From: an uncultured Bacteroidales bacterium
GTDB taxonomy: Bacteria > Bacteroidota > Bacteroidia > Bacteroidales > UBA932
Assembly (NCBI GenBank): GCA_946405485.1
Contig: CAMJHJ010000048.1
Span: 1 to 12,822 of the forward strand
Length of the DNA stretch: 12,822 nt
Direction of reading: 5' to 3'
The translations under genes were made by a program, and so were the position numbers. The notes below the pieces were generated by a model. The model saw nothing but the letters and a program-made list of their open reading frames with translations. It had not been told where the DNA came from and searched no databases. The first letter of the stretch is position 1. Every line of letters starts with the position of its first letter. Positions 1 to 6,659 of this stretch are shown here, in pieces.

Positions 1-1154
1 AGTATCAAGCGAAGCACTCTTATAGGCCGGCCGGTGCCTTGATACTGGGTTTCATCGATTACGGTTTCTCCGGTGGGGATGAAACCGCATTTCTCCATTA
101 CCCGCCCGCTTGCAGGGTTGTCGATGAAGTGTCCGGAGATAAGGGATTTGATGTCAGTCATACACCGGATATGCTCTATCATCAGCTCCAAAGCTTCCGT
201 GCAAATACCTCTGTTCCAATAGGGTTTTGCTATCCAGTAACCTATCAGCGGCTCGCCGTCACGGGCCGGAAGATTGCAATTGCACGACGGACCGTAGCCC
301 ATAGCGCCTATAGCTTCCCCAGTTTCCTTTAATTCAATGGCCCAGGTGTTGGTGGCATCACAAAAGACCGTCCGGATAACCTCCAGACTCTCCTCTACGC
401 TCTGGTGAGGCGGCCATCCGGCACGGGGGCCGACATCGGGATCCGATGCCCACTTATACAACGCAGGAGCGTCGCTGTCCCGCCAGGGGCGTAGAATAAT
501 ACGGCCCGTTTCCATCACTCCATCGTAAAAGAGTTGTCCGGGAAGTCGCTTTTTCTCCTTTGACGGAAATGTCGCCTCGAAGGCTTCAAATGCTTCCGGA
601 TTCTCATCTGCGATGAAATACCCCTTGGGAGGACAATATGTCGCATCTTCGATTCCGTTTGCCTTGAGCCAACCGGGGATCAGTTCCTGAGCCAGAAAGA
701 AGGGAACCGGATCATCCTTGGGAAAGTCGTGATAGTGGATGCCAAAACTGCTTGCAAGGGAGAATCCGGCGTGTTTGTAAAAGTCGATATTCCCTTCCAT
801 ACATAGGAACCCGACTCCCACTTCACGCGCCCTCTCAATGGCAAACTGCAACAATTGCAGCCCATACCCTTTACGCTTATAGTCAGGATGGATGCAGATC
901 GGGCCGAAAGTCCAGGAGGGTTTGCGCGTACCGTCGGGCAGCACCAATTCTGCCTTGGAGAACATCACATGGCCGATCAACCGGCCATTCTCCTCCATCA
1001 CGAAGTCCAGTTCAGGAATAAAGTCAGGATTATCTCTGTAACAATGCAGCACAAAGTGCTCTGTGCATCCGGGGCGATATACATTCCAAAAGGATTCGCG
1101 AGTGAGGTTCTCAACTGCACGGAAATCTTCCGGCCTTTCAAGTCTGATTGTCAT
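1..1154 (-). CDS. Tandem GNAT-GNAT acetyltransferase (3' end outside window)
   Basis: This is an uninterrupted reading frame of 384 codons from the ATG at 1154 to the left edge, with no stop in the window. The N-terminal domain, residues about 3-150, is a GCN5-type acetyltransferase. Its acetyl-CoA loop follows ICIHPDYKRKGYG (residues 86-98), and a FYKHAGF segment (125-131) is typical of the fold's end. Residues about 150-212 form a linker with PPKGYF and FPSKEK segments. A second GNAT of the RimJ/ribosomal-protein type starts at METGRIILRPW (214-224). It carries YWIAKPYWNRGICTEAL (306-322) for CoA binding and ends with NPASGRVMEKCGF. Each domain would move an acetyl group from acetyl-CoA to an amine; the substrates are unknown. 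Two complete GNAT domains in one chain are less common than single ones. GC content is visibly lower than in the neighbours. The gene follows the GH18 gene by 55 bp and has its own possible -7 box. Confidence 0.88.
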   Translation of the reverse strand, partial: MTIRLERPEDFRAVENLTRESFWNVYRPGCTEHFVLHCYRDNPDFIPELDFVMEENGRLIGHVMFSKAELVLPDGTRKPSWTFGPICIHPDYKRKGYGLQLLQFAIERAREVGVGFLCMEGNIDFYKHAGFSLASSFGIHYHDFPKDDPVPFFLAQELIPGWLKANGIEDATYCPPKGYFIADENPEAFEAFEATFPSKEKKRLPGQLFYDGVMETGRIILRPWRDSDAPALYKWASDPDVGPRAGWPPHQSVEESLEVIRTVFCDATNTWAIELKETGEAIGAMGYGPSCNCNLPARDGEPLIGYWIAKPYWNRGICTEALELMIEHIRCMTDIKSLISGHFIDNPASGRVMEKCGFIPTGETVIDETQYQGTGRPIRVLRLI

Positions 1155-1188
1155 AGTATAAAGTCAATAACGGTTCCGATTAAACTGT

Positions 1189-1196
1189 CAAAGTTA
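1189..1196 (-). promoter_or_regulatory. Possible -7 promoter box for the GNAT gene
   Basis: Read on the minus strand this is TAACTTTG, an exact match to the Bacteroidota -7 consensus TAnnTTTG. It lies about 35 bases upstream of the GNAT start at 1154. I see no good TTTG -33 element 19-21 bases further upstream, where the 3' end of the GH18 gene lies. It could let the GNAT gene be transcribed independently of the GH18 gene, or it could be chance. Confidence 0.35.
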
Positions 1197-1209
1197 ATCT
1201 TTTTCGTCC

Positions 1210-3000
1210 CTAGCGCAGGAACGGGTCTTCTTCGCCTGCGCAAGAGACGACCCAGCGGAAGGCGTTGACGAACAAGAGGTTCTGCGTCGCATCGGAGAAG
1301 CAGTGGCCACCGTGCCCCATGTTGAGATAAATCATGCGATAGTCCCGGTTCGTCCAGACCACCGGGAAGTCTCCGCCGAACACGACATCCTTGATCCCGA
1401 ACGGGAAATTCGTCTCGGAAATGCTGACCAGGACCTGTACCGAAGGATTGGACCGGGGGTCGGGTTGCCACTGATAAAACTCGCTCGCAGGGGCGACAAA
1501 CTGTTCCGGAAGATTGCGGGTGACCGGATGGGTGCGGGATTCCACCTCCATCAGGGCCGGTTGCGGAGGCCAGTTGTTGCACAGGAAACGACCGCCGCCC
1601 AAGAAGGCGCGGAACCAGTCCCATGACGTAGACTGGTCATTGTAGCCAGCCCCGTGGAATCCCACCCAGCCGCCGCCTTCTTCCATGTAGCGTTCGAAGC
1701 GGGCGCGTTCCTCCGGCTTGGACGGAGCGGCATTCGGCATGATGATGACATTGTAAGGGGAGAGGTCGTCCGGCAGGCTTGTCGCCTGATCCAGGATGAA
1801 CCCGTGCCCGAAAGAGAGCTCACGGAAAAACTCCGCGGCCTGACGGGCGAAGACGAGGTGGGCTTCCTCCACATGTTCGGAGTAGTATAGCAGGGCGCGG
1901 AAACGCGGCTGCTTGCCGGCGTAACTGGCTGCGCGGACGGCTTTGGCGGAAACGAAGGGACGGGGCAGGAGTTGCTCCGCCACGGTCCTGGCCAGTTCGG
2001 AATCGGCATTGTCGCAGCAGTATTCCCAATACATCCCGCCCAGGAGCCCGTTCTTCAGGATATACAGGCATTTCTCGCCGATGGAACGCACATTGTCAAA
2101 ACTGAAAACCAGGCGCCCGTCAGCATCGGCATAATAAGGAACCTTCGCCTTGGGATCCCACTTTTCCTTATGTCCCTTAAGCGGGGCGGGAATGTCTTTA
2201 TAATCCACGAAGTCGGCATAGCCTTCCTTGCCGCGACCGTAAAAGGGCATTCCCATCACGATCTTGCCGGCAGGGATACCGGCAGCCAGATGGGCCTTCA
2301 CGGCGTCGTCCGTAGTGAACTGGCCGGTCCGCGGACTCTGGTACAGGGCCGCATTGTGATGCGGAGGCCATCCCATGTCGTAGGCCATCACGTTGACCCA
2401 GTCTATGTAAGGAAGGATGGCCGGGAAATCGATGTGGCGGGCGTTGCTGGCCGAAGCCAGGGTCAGCAGGCGGTCCGGTCCGAGCGCCGCACGCAGTTCC
2501 TGCATCAGAAGCGTGAAGTGTTCCGTATCTTTGGGAGAGGATGAGATGCCGGCGGTCGAGACCGTGGGATACTCCCAGTCGATATCGATCCCGTCCAGTC
2601 CATACTCGTCGACCGCCGTGGCACAGCTGGCGGCAAAGGCCTTGCGCCTTGCCTCCGTCGCAGCCATCTCGCTGAAACGGCCGCTTCCCCATCCGCCGAC
2701 GGACAGGCAGACTTTGACATTCTCCTTGGCCGCGACGATCCGGCGCAAGCGATCGCCGTTGTCGATCCGCACCCCGTCAAAGGAATCGGTGACGTGGCCG
2801 AAGGCATAATTGATATGCGTCATCAGGGACGGGTCGGGCATCGTTTCCGTCCAGGAAGTGACATAGGCGACGATGACGCGTTCGGGGGCCGGGACTTCAG
2901 CATGGAGCACAGGCAGGCAGGCCAGACACAGGGGGAGAAAACAAATTAGCCGGAGGACGTATTTGTTTCTAACAAAATGTTTTTTATCTTGCATAGTCAT
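1210..3000 (-). CDS. Secreted GH18 chitinase-like hydrolase fused to a ThuA-like domain
   Basis: The 596-residue protein starts with a basic stretch and a hydrophobic signal peptide (residues about 15-34, likely cut after LHA), so it is exported. Residues about 40-345 are a glycoside hydrolase family 18 barrel. It has the substrate strand SVGGW (100-104), the catalytic DGIDIDWE (136-143: D136, D139, D141 and acid E143), MAYDMG (205-210) and the final barrel Trp in GGMYWEY. All GH18 catalytic residues are intact, so cleavage of beta-1,4-linked GlcNAc-type glycans with substrate assistance is expected. Residues about 366-590 resemble ThuA, a class I glutamine-amidotransferase-like fold: an EGGGWVGFHGAG strand-turn (441-452), a THPVTRNLP segment, and VVWTNRDYRMIYLNMGHG near the end. 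That domain's role is unknown; it may bind or act on the released sugar. M3 at 2994 is an alternative start. The gene is divergent from the small membrane protein gene, 15 bp away. Confidence 0.9.
   Translation of the reverse strand: MTMQDKKHFVRNKYVLRLICFLPLCLACLPVLHAEVPAPERVIVAYVTSWTETMPDPSLMTHINYAFGHVTDSFDGVRIDNGDRLRRIVAAKENVKVCLSVGGWGSGRFSEMAATEARRKAFAASCATAVDEYGLDGIDIDWEYPTVSTAGISSSPKDTEHFTLLMQELRAALGPDRLLTLASASNARHIDFPAILPYIDWVNVMAYDMGWPPHHNAALYQSPRTGQFTTDDAVKAHLAAGIPAGKIVMGMPFYGRGKEGYADFVDYKDIPAPLKGHKEKWDPKAKVPYYADADGRLVFSFDNVRSIGEKCLYILKNGLLGGMYWEYCCDNADSELARTVAEQLLPRPFVSAKAVRAASYAGKQPRFRALLYYSEHVEEAHLVFARQAAEFFRELSFGHGFILDQATSLPDDLSPYNVIIMPNAAPSKPEERARFERYMEEGGGWVGFHGAGYNDQSTSWDWFRAFLGGGRFLCNNWPPQPALMEVESRTHPVTRNLPEQFVAPASEFYQWQPDPRSNPSVQVLVSISETNFPFGIKDVVFGGDFPVVWTNRDYRMIYLNMGHGGHCFSDATQNLLFVNAFRWVVSCAGEEDPFLR
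2962..2992 (+). promoter_or_regulatory. Possible promoter for the GlsB-like gene, inside the GH18 signal-peptide codons
   Basis: On the plus strand TTTG (2962-2965) is followed after 19 bases by TATCTTGC (2985-2992), which keeps TAnnTT of the Bacteroidota -7 box TAnnTTTG but not the last two bases. Transcription would begin near 2997 and give a leader of about 20 bases before the ATG at 3016. The local DNA is AT-rich, unlike the surrounding gene. Only 15 bp separate the two divergent starts, so a promoter inside the GH18 coding region is needed in any case. Confidence 0.4.
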
Positions 3001-3015
3001 TTAATAATCAATGCC

Positions 3016-3273
3016 ATGAACATCCTTCTTACCCTGCTCTTCGGAGCCATCGCAGGCTGGCTTGCCGGTTTCTTTGTAATCAAAGACAAGGGCGGTCTCA
3101 TCTGGAACATCATCATCGGCCTTCTCGGCGGCCTTGTCGGTGGCTGGCTGCTCGGACTCATTGGCGCAGGCGGATCTTTCTGGTCACAGTGGTATGGTCA
3201 GATCATCAGCGCTGTCATCGGTGCCGTGGTCCTTCTGTGGGTCTGGAACCTGATCAAAAAGGCCATCAAGTAA
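3016..3273 (+). CDS. GlsB/YeaQ/YmgE family small membrane protein
   Basis: This 85-residue, very hydrophobic protein has three probable membrane helices: residues about 2-20, 28-48 and 57-80. It has the glycine-rich features of the GlsB/YeaQ/YmgE (transglycosylase-associated protein) family, namely GAIAGWLAGFF near the start, WNIIIGLLGGLVGGWLLG in the middle and a basic KKAIK tail. Members are inner-membrane proteins often linked to envelope or general stress responses; the biochemical role is not settled, and the family name does not imply transglycosylase activity. I chose the ATG at 3016 because it gives the family's normal start, MNILL; the in-frame ATG at 2977 would add residues that overlap the likely promoter. 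The gene stands alone on the plus strand and is followed by a GC-rich hairpin. Confidence 0.88.
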   Translation: MNILLTLLFGAIAGWLAGFFVIKDKGGLIWNIIIGLLGGLVGGWLLGLIGAGGSFWSQWYGQIISAVIGAVVLLWVWNLIKKAIK

Positions 3274-3275
3274 AC

Positions 3276-3291
3276 ACGCCGGCACCGGCGT
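3276..3291. terminator. GC-rich hairpin, possible bidirectional terminator
   Basis: A perfect 6-bp inverted repeat, ACGCCG and CGGCGT, flanks a 4-base loop in the 40-bp gap between two convergent genes. On the plus strand no T run follows. On the minus strand it is followed by GTTTACTT, a weak T-rich tail. The position suits termination of both the GlsB-like gene and the minus-strand unit ending at 3314. Confidence 0.45.
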
Positions 3292-3313
3292 CGCTGCAAG
3301 GCATCATCCGGGA

Positions 3314-4330
3314 TCAGAATCCGAATCCGGACTTCCGGCAGAAGTCTATGGCCGCGGCATTGCCGCATTTGGCCGCCAGGGTGCAGTAGTACCGGGTCTT
3401 TCCCATGTCGACGGAGGCGTATTGCATCGCCAGGTCGTACAGGGTATAACCGAGCGTCTCATCCTTGAACTTGGTCTTCCGGATGTTCTTCTCGGTCGTA
3501 TTGAAGATCTTGCAGTAAGCGTCGACGGCTTCCTCGTAATAGCGGATCGCGGTCTTCTTGTCGCCCTTCCTGGCATAACTGTCACCGAGGGCGTCCAGCA
3601 TCCAGTAGTCCAGCGTCAGTGACTTGCCCCGGTTCTCTTCCAGCCAGGGGCGGGCCAGGGCGATGCAGTCGTCGCCGCGGCGCAGGATGTTGAGGACCAT
3701 CGCATACTGGTACTCGCTGTACATCGTCAGCACGCCCATCTCCTGGAGCTGGGCGAAGCAATTCGCCGCATCGGCGTATTCCTTGGCGTCCATATGCTGC
3801 TGGAGGGTCCGCTCCAATGCGATGGCCGGATCTTCGGCAGGCGCTTCGGCTGTCTCCTCTTCCTGGGCGAAATCTTCTTCGAAACGGTCATCGATGATCA
3901 GCCGTTCCCCTTCCTGGCTGATTGTCCCGAAGCAGTCGAAGGCGGCGTTGCCGACGATCAGCGGGACGTTTTGTTTCGTGATGACGAAAGCCGGGAGGTT
4001 CTGCACGATGACGCGTCCTATCTTCAGGTTGCGTATGACGAAGGAGGCGGCCTTGACCGTGCTGCCGTCAGGCATCTTGGTCGTCGTCATCCCGTTGACG
4101 TCCGCGGGCGCGATATAGCCGTTCTCATATAGGAATAGATAGGTCGTCGTGGACATGCTGGCGTACCAGTTCTCCGGCGCATAATAGGTCCGCACACCCA
4201 CGCCGTTGACGGAAGCGTTCATGGTATAGCGTCCGTCGGGTTCTTCGTGGAGCTGGATGACGCTCTGGGCCTGCATTCCGACGGCAGACATCATGATGAG
4301 GGCGATCCCCAGGAGTAATCTGTGGTTCAT
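3314..4330 (-). CDS. Secreted retropepsin-like protein lacking the catalytic Asp, with TPR-like C-terminus
   Basis: This is a 338-residue protein with a signal peptide (about 1-22, ending MQAQ), so it should be periplasmic or exposed. Residues about 30-150 have the layout of bacterial retropepsin-like clan AA domains: a VNGV strand (41-44), a helix-loop LFLYENGYIAPADV, an NLKIGRVIVQNLPAFVI strand pair (101-117) and the hydrophobic closing motif PLIVGNAAFDCFG (123-135). The active-site DTGAS turn is replaced by APENW (51-55), so I predict no aspartyl protease activity. An acidic linker (about 147-168) leads to a helical region with TPR-like pairs (about 170-338), for example DALGDSYARKGDKKTAIRYYEEAVDAY. 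It may bind peptides or partner proteins. I preferred the ATG at 4330 over an in-frame TTG at 4351 that overlaps the previous gene. The gene lies 11 bp after the desulfidase gene and is probably co-transcribed. Confidence 0.72.
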   Translation of the reverse strand: MNHRLLLGIALIMMSAVGMQAQSVIQLHEEPDGRYTMNASVNGVGVRTYYAPENWYASMSTTTYLFLYENGYIAPADVNGMTTTKMPDGSTVKAASFVIRNLKIGRVIVQNLPAFVITKQNVPLIVGNAAFDCFGTISQEGERLIIDDRFEEDFAQEEETAEAPAEDPAIALERTLQQHMDAKEYADAANCFAQLQEMGVLTMYSEYQYAMVLNILRRGDDCIALARPWLEENRGKSLTLDYWMLDALGDSYARKGDKKTAIRYYEEAVDAYCKIFNTTEKNIRKTKFKDETLGYTLYDLAMQYASVDMGKTRYYCTLAAKCGNAAAIDFCRKSGFGF

Positions 4331-4341
4331 ATGGAAAGGAT

Positions 4342-5685
4342 TTATTTGCAAAGCATGATGTCCAGGATCATCCGGTCGGTGTCTTTCATCCCGGATGAGC
4401 CGATGGCGCCGACGTTTTGAATGGTTTTTTCTATATCATCGTCAATGATACCGTCGGTGGATGGGATGCAGGTGCCCCGCAAGGCCAGGACCGCCGACTG
4501 GATGGAGCAGGAGACGCCCGAAGCAACCTTCATCGCGCAGCCGACCTTCGCTCCGTCGCAGAGCATGCCGGTGATATTGCCGGCCATATTCTTGATGGCG
4601 GCGCAAATCTGTTCATATCCGCCGCCCTGCAGCCAGACAATGCCGCAGGCAGAGCCGGTCGAGGCGACCACGCAGCCGCAGAGGGCCGACAGTTTGCCCA
4701 GGTAGTGCTTGATATGGATGGCGACCAGGTTGCTCAGAGTCAGGGCGCGGGCCAGCCGCTCGTCGTCGATGCCGTACTTGAGGGCATAGGCGATGACGGG
4801 CATGCTGACGGTGATGCCCTGGTTGCCGCTGCCGCTGTTGGACATCGCAGGCAGGGTGCTTCCCGCCATGCGGGCGTCCGAAGCCGCGGCGGTCATCCCC
4901 ATCGCATAACTCAGGAAATCGTCTCCGAACACCTCTTTCTGGTTCTCTCGTATGGCCTTGCCGACCCGTAGGCCATAGTCCCCTTCGAGTCCTTCCCTGG
5001 CCAGGGCCAGGTTGAGTTTGCGGTCATCCAGGATAAAGGCGATGTCGTCGTAAGGAGCGCTCTCTGCGAAGGTCAGGATTTCCCGTACCGTCAGGTCATC
5101 TCCGTCGGCGGAACTGTGTTCGGATGCGGCTGCACCCGACTCGGAACTCATCAGGATGCGGTCGGCGAAACTGGTTTCGACAATATGGTCGTGGTCATCT
5201 TCAATGATGGCATAGGCGTGCGGGTCCACCTCCGCGCTGGCGGTGGCTTCTCCACCCACGGAAACGGTGGCCTTCACATAAAGCAGCCGGTCCGTATCCG
5301 CCACGGAAATGGAGACCCTTTTCCCGGCGACCAGTTCGCGCGCCCTTTTCACAGCCGCTTCCGAGAGGCCGGCGAGTACCTCCAGGTTACGGGACGACTC
5401 TCCGCAGACAGCGCCGAGCGCCGCTGCGATCGGGAGTCCCACCATCCCGGTCCCGGGAATGCCGACACCCATCCCGTTCTTGAGGATGTTGCCGCTGACA
5501 GTGACGTCGATGAGGAGGTCCGCCGTCAGCCGCCAACCCTCCGGGCAACGGCTGCAGCAGTTTTCTTCGATGATTTCCGTGGCTTTGGCGACGGCCAGGG
5601 CGACGGCGATGGGCTCGGTGCAGCCCAGGGCGGGCTTCACCTCGCGGTGCAGCAGGTCGAGAATGGTTTGTTGGCGCGGATCCAT
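4342..5685 (-). CDS. L-cysteine desulfidase family protein (CyuA / YhaM, UPF0597)
   Basis: This 447-residue cytoplasmic protein matches the serine-dehydratase-alpha-like UPF0597 family, which includes CyuA/YhaM. The N-terminus has the hallmark VKPALGCTEPIAVALA (16-31). GNILKNGMGVGIPGTG (65-80) and AMSNSGSGNQGI (280-291) are further family signatures. Conserved cysteines occur at C22, C336, C338, C347, C376 and C383. Characterised members use a [4Fe-4S] cluster to break L-cysteine into pyruvate, ammonia and sulfide, and this is the likely reaction here. Activity on serine cannot be excluded because the fold is shared with iron-sulfur L-serine dehydratases. The length is normal for the family. 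The gene heads a two-gene minus-strand unit with the retropepsin-like gene and has two possible -7 boxes upstream. Confidence 0.87.
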   Translation of the reverse strand: MDPRQQTILDLLHREVKPALGCTEPIAVALAVAKATEIIEENCCSRCPEGWRLTADLLIDVTVSGNILKNGMGVGIPGTGMVGLPIAAALGAVCGESSRNLEVLAGLSEAAVKRARELVAGKRVSISVADTDRLLYVKATVSVGGEATASAEVDPHAYAIIEDDHDHIVETSFADRILMSSESGAAASEHSSADGDDLTVREILTFAESAPYDDIAFILDDRKLNLALAREGLEGDYGLRVGKAIRENQKEVFGDDFLSYAMGMTAAASDARMAGSTLPAMSNSGSGNQGITVSMPVIAYALKYGIDDERLARALTLSNLVAIHIKHYLGKLSALCGCVVASTGSACGIVWLQGGGYEQICAAIKNMAGNITGMLCDGAKVGCAMKVASGVSCSIQSAVLALRGTCIPSTDGIIDDDIEKTIQNVGAIGSSGMKDTDRMILDIMLCK

Positions 5686-5692
5686 AACGTAA

Positions 5693-5700
5693 CAAAGATA
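5693..5700 (-). promoter_or_regulatory. -7 box next to the desulfidase start
   Basis: The minus strand reads TATCTTTG, an exact TAnnTTTG match that ends 7 bases before the ATG codon at 5685. If used, the transcript would begin almost at the start codon, leaving a very short leader. No clear -33 TTTG is seen at the right distance. Confidence 0.35.
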
Positions 5701-5744
5701 ACGCTTATTCCGCCAGGATATGCCGGGGGGCGGAAGCTTTCATA

Positions 5745-5752
5745 CAAAGATA
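5745..5752 (-). promoter_or_regulatory. Second, upstream -7 box for the desulfidase unit
   Basis: An identical TATCTTTG occurs on the minus strand 52 bases upstream of the first copy. It would give the desulfidase mRNA a leader of about 55 bases. No good TTTG -33 element is visible, so the match rests on the -7 box alone. Confidence 0.35.
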
Positions 5753-5773
5753 GGATTTCGCTCGGAATGTTTT

Positions 5774-5781
5774 TACCTTTG
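5774..5781 (+). promoter_or_regulatory. -7 box for the outer-membrane barrel gene
   Basis: The plus strand reads TACCTTTG, an exact TAnnTTTG match 20 bases before the ATG at 5802. Transcription would start near 5786-5790, with a leader of roughly 12-15 bases. The -33 position has no TTTG. This box and the two on the other strand lie within 90 bp of each other, in the only divergent intergenic region of usable length. Confidence 0.45.
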
Positions 5782-5801
5782 GGATCTCAATTGCATAGTA
5801 A

Positions 5802-6659
5802 ATGAGAAAAATAGCCTGTATCCTATCCTGTCTGTCCCTTATCCTGTGCTCCGGCCTTCGGGCTGCCACGCCGATCCGCGTGCCGGACATGAGCGAAAAG
5901 ACAATGGTTGCGCCGAATTGGTTCGGCCCCAATGCTTTCCCCGTGCCAGAGATGACCGACGGGCGGGTGAGGGAAAAACTGACCGTGGAGGTGGCGGGGG
6001 ATTATTACCGGGGTCATCTGACAAACGGGGAAGACCATACCCGCGACCTTTTCCTGCGGGCTTGGATCCCGCTTTTTTCGGACAGGGTCAATCTTTCGCT
6101 CTGGATGCCGGTCGTGGAGCATTGGTCTTATGACGCTTCCGTCCGGGAAGCACGGAGCATCCTGTCGGATCCGAACCTGGATCCCGGGTACGGGTCAGGG
6201 GATGTGTATGTCGGATTGGATATCCAGTTGCTGACAGAAACCTCCCGCCGGCCGGCCGTGATGATCCGTTCCGTCCTCAAGACGGCATCCGCCAATTGCT
6301 TCGGCTATGCGCGGGACTATGATTCTGCGGGCTATTTCTTCGATGCGACGGTGGGCAAGGGATGGGGCCGCTTCCGGCTTTCGGCGACCACCGGCTTCCT
6401 TTGCTGGCAGACCGGCACCGCCCGGCAGAACGACGCCGTCCAGTATGGCCTCGGCGCCTTCTATGACGGGGAAGTGCTGAACGTGGCTGCCCAATGGGGT
6501 GGCTACGTAGGTTGGGAGCGCTGCGGCGATGCCCCGATGACGGTCCGTGCGCGCATCGGCTTCGATGTCGGTCGCTTCGAGCCCTTCCTTCAATTCCAGC
6601 AAGGCCTGCGCGACTATCCCTTCACCCAGTTCCGTCTCGGTTGCGGCTGGCGCTTCTAA
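5802..6659 (+). CDS. Probable outer-membrane beta-barrel protein
   Basis: The 285-residue protein has a clear signal peptide (about 1-21, ending LRAA). The mature part begins with a conserved-looking loop, MVAPNWFGPNAFPVPEM (35-51). It continues as alternating hydrophobic and polar strands rich in aromatic residues, for example LTVEVAGDYYRG, VNLSLWMPVVEHWSY, PAVMIRSVLKTAS and RFRLSATTGFLCW. The chain ends in RLGCGWRF, with the C-terminal aromatic (Phe) that outer-membrane barrels use for BAM recognition. I infer an integral outer-membrane protein of about 10-12 strands. I do not recognise a specific function or substrate; a porin-like or structural role would fit. It is on the plus strand alone, with its own -7 box, and its stop codon interlocks with the stop of the convergent beta-helix gene. 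Confidence 0.75.
   Translation: MRKIACILSCLSLILCSGLRAATPIRVPDMSEKTMVAPNWFGPNAFPVPEMTDGRVREKLTVEVAGDYYRGHLTNGEDHTRDLFLRAWIPLFSDRVNLSLWMPVVEHWSYDASVREARSILSDPNLDPGYGSGDVYVGLDIQLLTETSRRPAVMIRSVLKTASANCFGYARDYDSAGYFFDATVGKGWGRFRLSATTGFLCWQTGTARQNDAVQYGLGAFYDGEVLNVAAQWGGYVGWERCGDAPMTVRARIGFDVGRFEPFLQFQQGLRDYPFTQFRLGCGWRF

Noticed and set aside
1155..1209. Terminator between the GH18 and GNAT genes
   Set aside because: I found no stable inverted repeat followed by a T run; only a -7-like box is visible.
39..1268. Short open frames on both strands in the first 1.2 kb
   Set aside because: They are shadows of the continuous minus-strand GNAT-GNAT frame, which has no stop in the window and encodes two recognisable domains.
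2977..3015. Upstream ATG for the GlsB-like gene
   Set aside because: The extra 13 residues are not typical of the family, and the codons overlap the likely promoter and the GH18 gene.
4331..4351. TTG start extending the retropepsin-like protein by seven residues
   Set aside because: It overlaps the desulfidase stop and places polar residues before the signal peptide; the ATG at 4330 gives a normal signal peptide.
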